DNA from: Isoetes taiwanensis
Taxonomy: Eukaryota; Streptophyta; Lycopodiopsida; Isoetales; Isoetaceae
Assembly (NCBI GenBank): GCA_021234155.1
Contig: JAJEKV010000004.1
Coordinates: 10,852,109-10,916,108, forward strand
Length of the DNA stretch: 64,000 nucleotides
Direction: 5' to 3'
Under the pieces are notes generated by a model. That model was given only the letters and a program-made list of their open reading frames with translations, did not search any database and was not told the origin of the DNA. Shown here in pieces: positions 54,594 to 64,000 of this stretch. A program made the translations under genes and the position numbers. How positions within the stretch are numbered: position 1 is the stretch's first letter; each line of letters starts with the position of its first letter.

Positions 54594-57500
54594 GTGGCGA
54601 AACTGCATAAAAACAATGTTGGGCATAAATTAAGAGACGTCAAGGAAATTGTTGTCTTAGAACAAAAGTACTTCTTATTAAACCGACATTTGTGCAAACC
54701 CATAGATGACTTAAATTTCTCATTCAATGGGTTGATGCGTCACAATAAAGATCCAAATGTTTATCTGCGAACAATTTATAGTAGCATGCAAATAGGATCA
54801 AGACAACACATGGACTTGGATCGTTTATTTGAGAAGAACTATGCCATAATGATTAGGCCCAAAATTAGCAAACAAAAATTGTCAGCATCAAGGTGCCTAG
54901 CTCACTATAAGGAACCCCCAATAGCCAACCCAGCAAGGTCATGTCTCCATAATTTCATTGTCCCCATTGTCTGGTGCTCAATCACAATATAGTATGCACA
55001 TCCAGGTGGGCTTTTATGCACAGTCTGAGTCTAATGGGATTTAAGAGAAATCTAGCTAGAATCATCTATACATCTGCAAGCCTGTAGGTCTCCACTCCCC
55101 TTTCCCAAGCACAAGGGGTGTGATTAATAATAACATACAACCAGCTAATATAACATAAATGGAGAATCAACACAACATTCTAACGTCCATCTAATAATAC
55201 AAGGTTCATACCTTACAATCAATGACCTTAGCTAACTCTCCTACTTATTTATAAGCTTGAGGTATTCTTACTGGGTGTCTCCATCTTCATAGACTATTAG
55301 TGTTGCTCCTTAGGTTCAGGATCTGTCCAGTTTCAAATTAGAGTTTAGGGTTAATATTAGGTTGATCAGGCTATATATGGCCAAGTGGCACCCTACAGAA
55401 AAATAATCAATTCATTAATCAAATGTCTGGTGCCAAGGTTTATGTAGAACCATGCTAGGTTGTTCCTTAGCTTAAGCCCCATCTCTAGAAAGTAAGGATG
55501 CCATTATCCCTTCTAAATTCCCCATAAAAATATTGATCAAGCCAATATTAATTAAATTCATTAAGTTGTGCATGTTTATTATTAAAACTACTGCCCTTGT
55601 TTCCACCAAAATCTTCTGCAAGTGGGCTGCCCTCAATCCAAGAGCAGCCTCTTTTTATTTTGGTAAGTTAATTAACAAGTATAGAAAGATACAACATGCT
55701 ACCAAGAATATTATGAAAAAAAAATGACGCTCCAAGGAATTCACCCATATATCTCCCGAGGCAATTAACCACTCCAAGAATCTTATTGCACAATTTGGTG
55801 ACTTTCGAACTCTATCTGCTATTGTCGTGCAATTCGACCTAGTGGAATTTAAGTTTAAGCTTCTTTGCACAATCAATTTCTACCTTCTTCTAGATGACCA
55901 TAGCTTCTCAAATATACATTAGCCATGAACGTCCTACCAAAGCATACATGAATAGTCATGGCAGCCCATGGATTTCAAACTGAATCAAAGGAAAAACTTT
56001 GCCTGAGAATTTCTTTATCTATGGACCTCTGAACTCCTTGCAATTGCTTGTGCCTCAAAGGACTGGCTTCTAGCTCCAAGAATCAAACTGCCAAAGAAGG
56101 CACAGTGCAGTCAATTCTACCCCAGCATTATAATTTCCGTCATAGCTCTCCCATACAGATGAATTCGGCCTGCTTAGACCCAATCCGAAAATGTTATTCA
56201 AAAATCTTTCCAGCAAAGTAAAGATCATCAATAAAAGTCATTCAATGCAATTCAATTCTTAAAAGAATATCTGCTTCAAAATTCGATCAACAAAAGAGCC
56301 CAGAAATTGCTCCTTCTGCCCCCTTCCAAAAACCCTCATAGAGACTTATGCTCTTTTCTTTTATCATGAACTTTGCATAAATTTCACCCATACTATATAT
56401 GTATTATCGGTATAGCATTCCAAAGTACATATAATGCATAACACAACCAAGCTATTGGGACTGTTACATATGATGCTAGTACCATTGCAGGCTTCTACGA
56501 AAGCACATGTAGTGGCCAGCATATTCTGTTGTGATAATGGCAAGCGCTGGACATATTTGAAGAGTATGTTTTCCATCTTCCATCACTCCCATCTAACGCC
56601 GCCGGTAGATCCTATTCTTACATGGCTCACGATCCCATCATCTTGTTTCAATCCTGACATGTGCAGATAGACGCAATTGTTCTATGCTTCCTCATGGAGA
56701 GTCGTGCAACAGTTATCCCTGTGGTCTATCGCTAGCGTAGGATTAATTTGTGTGTTACAATGTCCTATTTTAACCATCTGCAAAACAACGTGTCCCAAAA
56801 GCTTATTGAAAAGGGTTGAGAAAGCTTGCATCTAAGTACTTCAATAAGCAATCTAAGTTTGCATCATTATTTACTTGTACAAATATTGTAATTATAGAGA
56901 TGAGAAATGGGATGAAGTTTGTCGGCCTTCCAAGTAAAGTGAAGCTATTAAAGGAAATAATATATAAAAAAACAACCAAAACATTCCCACCTCTTGTATT
57001 ACAACTATTCGCATCTCTGAGTAAGTTAAGAGCAAGGCACATGTTTAAACCACCTGTGTGTTACCGAATGAAACAAACAATTTTAGTTTAGTCATAGAGA
57101 TGAGAAATGGGATGAAGTTTGTAGCCTTCCAAGCAAAGCGAAGCTATTGAAGAAAATAATATATGAAGAAACAGCCGAAACAACCCTACCTCTTGTATTA
57201 CAACTATTTGGCAACTTTGGGTAGGTTAAGAACAAGATACATGTTCAAACCACATGTGTGTTACCCCTATATCTTCCCATTGCATCTACACCTTCATGTT
57301 GGATCTATTTAAGCAATTTCAAGGGGCATAAGTCAAAACACTTAGCCTTTTATTGCCAGGTTACCCATTGCCCATGTAGTTCATCCGTAGTTCTTATTTT
57401 GGAGCAATTTCTCAAGCATTATGCCCGATATGTTGTATCTATTTAAGCAATTCCAGGGGGCATGGTCAAAATTCTTGGAATACAAATAGTCAAACAGGGT

Positions 57501-58185
57501 TACTGTAAGCCCATTTTAAACTTAGAAGCTTGTGCTAATGGACACTGCAAAACTTCATATTTCAAATGCATTATTTGTACAGTATGCAAGGTGGCATCTT
57601 AGAGGTGGCAACTAATTGTAGCAAACAAAATCTTTATTACCTCCATGATTGGTCTGATATCTATTACATGGAAAAGCAATTAGGGGAATCAAACACATAA
57701 ATCCCTGATCTTTCACTCATTAAGTTATTTACATAATGTTAGTCTAAATGGTAACTCTACTGGTCAAAAAATAAAATGTTTGCATGTTGCAAACGATCAA
57801 CATCAGAACTAGATTCCTACGATTGTCTGGTGCCAACAATCTTGGTCTAGGAGTTGATCCATAGAATATAGTTCAACATGCTCAAAATAACTCAAAATAG
57901 TATGTATTACCTTTAAGTATTCATCATTTCTTGAAGTTTTATAAAGTAGTGCTACATAGGACAAAAGCTTGTTGATGCAAAGAACAAAGATTGAATACGT
58001 GTTCCGCATAAATATGTTTTTGTTCAATGCAAAGCACAAAGATTGAATATCTGTTTACCCATAAATTGTTATAAGGACAAACTTACTTTCTCTTCTACGC
58101 TTGCATATACTGCATATACAGTTGGGATGCAATATCATGTTCGCGCAATTCCATCTCAGGCTAAAGCATCAAAAAAGTAGTTAAA
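54594..58185. other. Gene-poor stretch with a 200-bp direct duplication
   Basis: No gene recognised; the frame 54594-54992 (132 codons) lacks a known domain. Bases 56894-57067 and 57094-57268 are diverged direct copies with a 200-bp offset (ATAGAGATGAGAAATGGGAT ... CCTCTTGTATTACAACTATT). ATCTATTTAAGCAATT also recurs at about 57303 and 57437. Confidence 0.45.
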
Positions 58186-59063
58186 ATAGAATAGAATAGA
58201 GTTTTTATCGTCCACGGAGACCAAGGCCTATCGGACCCAAACAGGAGGCCCATCACACATATTACTGTCTGAGTAAAAAAAAAACCCTCCCCGCACTAAA
58301 GGGTTCTTTGGGGAAACTGGCCAAGACGGACCAGCTCAGCATAGCGTATCCGAATATCATCGTATGCCGGACAGGTCTATAGGGTGTGGCATTCGTCTTC
58401 CACAGCGCCAACCGGGCAATGTTGACAAAGTCTCTCCTGATGCAGCTCTCCAATCCATCTCCCTGTCTCAATCCATAGATGATGTGCACCTGTGCGGATA
58501 GAGGCAATGGATCTGCGCTTTTTCATGGGTAGATGAGTGCGCAGTAGCATTACGGGCCCCACTCCAACATGGGATTTATGTGGCATTGATAATGTGCCGT
58601 CTTGACCTGTTCAAGGGTGCTGGCATCCCATAGTTTACTGAGGAAGCATGCATCAAGGTATTGTCTGAGACTGCGGTGATCTGCCTCCGTTTGCACTTGG
58701 ATGCATCTGTGCTCCTATACATTCCATCTGGCCAGCCACTGAGCTGTCTTTTCCCGCCAGCATGCTTTTAGTCGTTGAGGCCCCATTGCCATAGTGTAAA
58801 CAAGGCTAGGGAGACGAGTATCGCCCATGCTTACTACCTTCTGGAAGTAGACGATGTGTCTGTCAAGGGCCCCTCTTTGAAGAGGCAAGAAACCTGTTTC
58901 CTGCAACAGTATCTGGTATGGGACTGTGGACTTCACCCTCAGGGCTCGTGCCAAAAAAGCTTTCTGCACCTGCTCCAAGTCATTCCAAGTGGCGAGGGAA
59001 ATCACCGGGCCCCAGACCTCGACCCCATACAAAAGCACAGGTTCTACTAGCACCTTGAATAGG
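58186..59063 (-). mobile_element. 5'-truncated LINE, reverse-transcriptase C-terminal region
   Basis: On the minus strand 59053-58715 encodes YGVEVWGPVIS followed by VQKAFLARALRVKSTVPYQI and LLQETGFLPLQ, the thumb/connection region of non-LTR reverse transcriptases. A second frame (about 58586-58377) has RTGAHHLWIETGRW and CQHC...ECHTL, the terminal zinc-binding region. The frames are shifted relative to each other, so it is dead. The 3' UTR ends GTGGACGATAAAAA, then a short TTCTA repeat at 58186-58202. Confidence 0.85.
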
Positions 59064-60170
59064 TGAGGGTATATCCCATCTTCATAAAGTAAAATGCTAC
59101 TATATCTCGGCTAGTTTTCCTTGTTTTGAGATCTCATTGTTAAGCTTTTAGTAAAAACAAAATGTCTAATATATTGTTAAATGTATTGGAAAACTCAGTG
59201 TGAAAGCTCAATTTGCCTAATAGAATTCATGGAACTGCAATTCTTCAATAGTGGTATGATGAAACATTAAGACCTATAAATTATTGGATTCTTGTTTCTC
59301 AAGTTTATTATGTATGATACAAAGAATATTCTAGCCAAGAACGGTACCTACCTAAACAATCCAAGGAACAAACACAATTACCTAAAATGTCTTTCGAAAT
59401 CCAAGATTCAACTGCCTACAGCAAATCGAGCTTAATCAACAAACTATTTTGCTGGAACAAGATAATTAGTTTAATCACACATGCATTTTTAAATACCATA
59501 GATTGATCATGAACAAATGATCGTCGCATAATTACTTCCTTTCTATTTTATCTATACATCAAGTGTGGATCCAAAAAGCTTAATGGATAGCAAAGACAAA
59601 TCTTTTGCTGCACCATAGAATAATCAAGCAAAAGAAAAAAAAATACATGGTCAGCACACATAATGAATTCATGAGTCTAAAACCTAAACGTGGCTCGTCA
59701 ACAAAAGATAGAAGGAAACCCTACAAACAATGATACATTGGTGGTAGAGAAGGAAATGGCTAGCTCACCTGGAAGCTGATGTAACCCTTGTCATAGTCTT
59801 CTAATAGCCCGAAATGTTCCAATATGTGGAGGTAAACCACAAAAGATCTAGAAGATTCGTTCTACGTAAACATTAATTGGGAGCTCTCAACTCTATCGAT
59901 CACGACTTCTTCCACTATTTGTATTATTATCATGTAAATACCTCAAACCATAGACCAAACAACTATGCTTGGCATTTGGGAGAGCTCACGTATCCAAATC
60001 GGCTCTCTATATGCTATAATCATCAAAATCATCTCCACCAGAAATTAAAACCATGCAAATTTATATCATAAACACAATATCTTGATGGATAACAGAAAAA
60101 CCTTGATTATCTTCGTCGCCGACATGCCGACGATAAGGAATCCGCCAAAATGCCAATTTTCAAATCATAG
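59064..60170. other. Intergenic stretch, nothing recognised
   Basis: AT-rich. No gene or repeat recognised. Confidence 0.4.
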
Positions 60171-60866
60171 AATGAGAATGAGAATGAGAATGAGAATGAG
60201 AATGAGAATGATTTTTTATCGTCCACTGAGGCCAATCGACCTATGGGACCCATAAGGAGCGCATCAAACTTATTACTGTCCGGGTTAAAAAACCCCCGCC
60301 CCAAAGGGTTTTTGAGGGAAAAACCATGGCAGTAATAAGAATGCTGTCAAACTGTACAAGTATACATCAATGTATATATACATGTCAAGTGTGTGCCCGA
60401 GGACATAGCTGATCTCGCATGTCCATAACCTCCTGAAGGTATGATCCCAGCACCCGTACGGATGCTGTGCTCAATGTCACATGTAACGGCTGGCCAGGCC
60501 TGACCAACTCAGCATAGCGCGTCCGAATTTGATCATATGCTGGGCAACTTTGAAGGGTATGAGATTCATCCTCAATGACTCCCATTTGGCAGCATTGACA
60601 GAGCCTGTCCTGGCGTGGCTCACCAATCCATCTGCCCGTCTCAATTCGAAGATGATGTGCCCCTGTGCGAATGGAGGCAATGAGTCTGCACCTTTTCATG
60701 GGCAAGTGGGTACGCAGGTAGCATTGTGGGCCTCGTTCCAATGTGGGATTTATGTGGCGCTGGTAGTGTTCAAGGGCATTGGCATCCCAAAGCTTGCTGA
60801 GGAAGCAAGCGTCAAGATATTGCCTCAAGCTATGGCGATCTGCCTCTGTTTGCCAGAGACCCGATT
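60171..60866 (-). mobile_element. 5'-truncated LINE, second copy, with (ATTCTC)n tail
   Basis: The minus-strand frame 60828-60385 has RTGAHHLRIETGRWIG and CQCCQMGVIEDESHTLQSCP, close to the neighbouring copy at 58.2-59.1 kb. It starts further downstream and ends with the same GTGGACGATAAAAAA 3' end, followed by about seven ATTCTC units. The flanks TTTTCAAATCATAGAA (about 60156) and TTTTTGAAATACTAGAA (about 60866) may be a diverged target duplication. Confidence 0.85.
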
Positions 60867-60967
60867 TTTGAAATACTAGAAATATGTTTCGGCAACTGAA
60901 AGCTTTAAAACCTAGGAAAACAACTTAAAAAGAAAATATTGCCAGGAAAATCAAATTTAAATATAGA

Positions 60968-61150
60968 CTAGTAACGGGTGCCCGGCGTTGCCGGGCATAG
61001 GTATGACTATAAGTTAATGCGGAACAAATTAGATATTGAAAGGTACATGATGTGGTTGAAATAGGAAGTTACCAGATGATACTGCCTAAAACCTATTGGA
61101 GATTAAATTTTAAGTTGAGATTTACTACGGATGCCCGGCGTTGCCGGGCA
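60968..61150 (-). mobile_element. Helitron-like 3' end with two GC hairpins
   Basis: On the minus strand the hairpin TGCCCGGCAACGCCGGGCA (60979-60997) is followed 7 bases later by CTAG and then T. This is the arrangement of a Helitron 3' terminus (short hairpin, then CTRR, inserted next to T). An identical 19-bp hairpin lies at 61132-61150 without a following CTAG. I found no 5' TC terminus and no Rep/helicase frame. Confidence 0.5.
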
Positions 61151-61389
61151 TAAATACAATTCTATCTAGACACGATTCTATACAATCGCTAGCTTTATTT
61201 GAGAGGAATTAAGAGAGGAAAGGAAGTAGCAATGCACAAAGATGCTCTTAATAATCAACATATGGATGTGCTGGCTTTCACAATGCAGTGGCTTCAAACT
61301 AACAAACTAACACAATGGAGAAAGCATAGTGAGGAGAAATTGTGGTTGTTTCAAAGTATTCATTTGTTGCGGAGATGTGATTGCTCCTA

Positions 61390-62215
61390 GCTAACCCCAG
61401 GCACAGGACTTAGTCTCCGTATATCCTACATCCAAAATATGGTAATTAGAGAAAGGAGTAACACGTAGAAAAAAAACCAAGAAGTTCAAAAAAGCTAGGG
61501 CCATATTAAGCTACACATATACAAATGTGGAAGTCAAAACCTCAAGCTCGTTCATCTAGTGGTGAATGTGCAAGTAAAACCTCAAGCTGGTTCATTGAGT
61601 GGTGATATCGATATTGGGATCTCATCCCTCTTGTGATAAGACGATAACACAGTGGTTTACTCACTGCAAGTCAGATCGTCCTATGGATAAGAGTTATAGT
61701 GATGAGAGTTCTAATATATTGAAAGAACGCAAAGTTTATCCCAACGTAGACTCAAAATGTGATGAGTGCATTTTACGATTGTTGTTATTGGTCCCAATTA
61801 ACCCCAGTCACAGGACTCACCTCTCCGTACCAAAATTAGGAGCAATTATCCTACACCCAAAATATGGTAATTAGAGAAAGAAGTAATACGCAGAAAAAAA
61901 ACCAAAAAGTTCAAAAAAGCTAGGGCCATATCAAGCTACACATATACATATGTGGAAGTCAAAACCTCAAGCTCGTTCATCTAGTTGTGAATGTGCAAGT
62001 CAAATCTTAAGCTGATTCATCAAGTGGTGATATCGATATTGGGATGTCATCCCTCTTGTCTTGTGATAAGACGATAACATAGTGGTTAAATCACTGGAAG
62101 TCAGATCGTCCTATGGATAAGAGTTATAGTGATGAAAGTTCTGGAATACATTGGGAGAACACAAAGTTTATCCCAATGTAGATTCAAAATGTGATGAGTG
62201 CATTTTACAATATCT
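61390..62215. repeat. Two direct copies of a ~425-bp unit
   Basis: AAAATATGGTAATTAGAGAA (61434 and 61859), AAGTTCAAAAAAGCTAGGGC, AAGCTCGTTCATCTAGT and CAGATCGTCCTATGGATAAG all recur with an offset of 425-431 bp. Copies have diverged by substitutions and small indels. Noncoding. Confidence 0.85.
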
Positions 62216-62369
62216 GTCAAATTTGATAACAAAGCCAGTCATTTTTCTTACAGATTTAATTGTCAAAAAGATGTCATGCATGAATTAAATGCCAAAAATA
62301 TGTGAATGTCATAAGAGTGACACAAATTATTTTTGCATGATTGTCGGAAGGAAATACACCTGGGAAACA

Positions 62370-62437
62370 ATGTGATAAAGAATACATAGATGAACGTTGC
62401 CAAATGTGATAAAGAATACATAGATGAACGTTGCCAA
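62370..62437. repeat. Perfect 34-bp tandem duplication
   Basis: ATGTGATAAAGAATACATAG and its next 14 bases are present twice in a row without change (62370-62403, 62404-62437), so the duplication is recent. Confidence 0.95.
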
Positions 62438-64000
62438 AAGATTCATGGCACTGATATAACATTTGCTGTAAAAAACAGAGAAAACCATATATGGGCTTTG
62501 AACTAACCAAAATCATGGGTAGAGGAAACGAAGACCCATTTGATAACATGTAATCTTTCTTCGTATTCTATTAGGATCCTGCATTTCTAGTAATAAAGAG
62601 ACTTCAATGCAATGTGATGTGCGATCTGTTCTTGATAAAAGTAATGTGCAACCAACATGAAGAAGAAAATGTGATAGCAGACAACGACAATTGATGCCTT
62701 CAAAACCTAGTCCATAATAGTATGGCAATATAAAAGCAACTGGTAAACGGACAATCTTTTGATACTATGAAAAACGAAAAATGCAATAATGAGTCTTCCT
62801 TACTACTGCTGAAAGTTTTGGCTGCAGTTGTTGCAAGCACACGTTGCAAATGGGACAATATATTTCTACAGCAAAACAACAGAACTGGAATTACCCATAA
62901 TGATGCACTCTTATTGAAGGAGAGGTAGAAGTTGCTGAAAGTTTGTAATTACTTCAACCTGCAGATAGATCCAAAGTAAGCACATGCGTTTACTCGAGCT
63001 GCAATAGGCCGACAACAACATAAACAAATTATGCTATTTTACTCATCAAAATGTCTTGCAAAAATAAAAGCACAGAAATATATTGCTCTTCTGCATGCCA
63101 AATAGCATGCAAATAGAACTTTAAGGCAAGCTTGCTCGCAATTAGCAAGTGAGACTCTTAGAAAGTAGGCAGGCTATAGCTTACAAAGGTTGGAACTAAG
63201 ATGGTGATTTATACTTTATACATGAAAGTTGGAACTAAGATGGTGATTTATACATGAAATAACTCAATGCATTGACATGCCAGAGTGATTGAAATAAATA
63301 AATAAACCTAACGACTTACCAGGGCTTTGATGGTGAGTGCACATATGAAGATGGCTGGCAGATATAGTAATCCAGGTATGCAGGCTTTCACACAGATGTG
63401 TCTCCATTTGTTAACAGAAATAAAAGAGGTCAGACAATGCAACCAACAAATAGTAAAGGGCTTGAAACATCCATTCAAATAGTCATTGACACGTCCATTC
63501 AATCATCATCTAAGAAAAAGAAAGAGCATTCAATAGATTGACTTGAATAATATATCACATTTGTTTGATAATTGCTGAGAAAATTTGGGAAGGCACTTGC
63601 GTCATCATCACCTGCTACAAAAGACTATTTATGTGGTTGGCATATTCAGTCTGAACCATGATAAACTATGATCAACATTCAAAATATATGCATGCATCAG
63701 TCCCTTGTCACTTCGGTGCTTCCTAAACAGAGTCTTCAACATGTAACTTGGCTAGCACCTGCCACATCCTGGGTTGTTCCTAGATGAAGTGTTCTGGAAG
63801 CAGGTAGAGAAGCAAGCCACGGTTTTAATGGCAGTGCATGTGGGTGGCTATAGTACAGTCAAATTTGATAGACACTAAACATATCCTAAATTCAAGCAGA
63901 ATGCAGCACATGTATATTAAATACATGAAATTGCCCAAGAACAAATTGAACAAACCAAAGCAAAGCTTACTCGAAAATGCCTGCATATGGTACCAACTTG
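62438..64000. other. Gene-poor end of the window
   Basis: No gene recognised. GTTGGAACTAAGATGGTGAT is duplicated with a period of about 39 bp around 63189-63254. Confidence 0.4.

Noticed and set aside
53440-54992. Host genes at 53440-53703, 54327-54626 and 54594-54992
   Set aside because: Short frames with no recognised domain and no clear splice structure. Left as gene-poor sequence.

Overview
The window looks like a stretch of a large, repeat-rich land-plant nuclear genome. The evidence is an intact Ty1/copia element with the usual plant initiator-Met primer site, a CACTA-type element, a PIF/Harbinger element with its Myb-like partner gene, non-LTR retroposon fragments, spliced eukaryotic genes and a broken copy of the plastid translocase gene SCY2. 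A seed-free plant such as a fern or lycophyte is my best guess, but that is inference. I saw no bacterial operon, CRISPR array, rRNA gene or convincing tRNA gene.

Layout. 1-5.5 kb: sparse, with one hypothetical exon, a retroposon 3' tail and a strong fold-back. 5.5-10.75 kb: a complete, young copia retrotransposon on the minus strand, with 398-bp LTRs differing at about 8 sites and target duplication AATAA. 12.9-24.2 kb: an 11.3-kb CACTA-like element (30-bp inverted ends, TTA target duplication, CGACGT-rich subterminal zones). It carries no recognisable transposase, but most of its interior is a tandem array of about 7.8 copies of a 1,135-bp unit. 25.6-30.4 kb: a 4.8-kb inverted-repeat element with a decayed transposase-like reading frame, itself split by a 549-bp MITE-like insertion. 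31.6-36.3 kb: a PIF/Harbinger element (transposase plus Myb/trihelix protein) inserted inside a related MITE. 36.4-38.1 kb: a three-exon PEBP-family gene with a long N-terminal extension. 39.0-40.0 kb: three exons of a decayed SCY2 copy. 40.8-47.5 kb: a divergent gene pair, described below. 47.5-64 kb: gene-poor DNA with a (TTAGGA)17 tract, several LINE 3' ends, a Helitron-like end and short tandem duplications.

The most unusual locus is the head-to-head pair at 40.8-47.5 kb. On the minus strand is a spliced MULE-like transposase with a C-terminal SWIM zinc finger. On the plus strand is a spliced protein joining a ParB/sulfiredoxin-like DGNHR domain to a permuted beta-class DNA amino-methyltransferase. 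About 550 AT-rich bases separate them and contain a perfect 13-bp inverted repeat. ParB-plus-methyltransferase proteins are known from phages and bacterial mobile elements. Finding one spliced, in a plant, next to a transposase suggests a transposon that carries its own DNA-modification enzyme. This copy is decayed: three in-frame stops, all TGA, and one frameshift.
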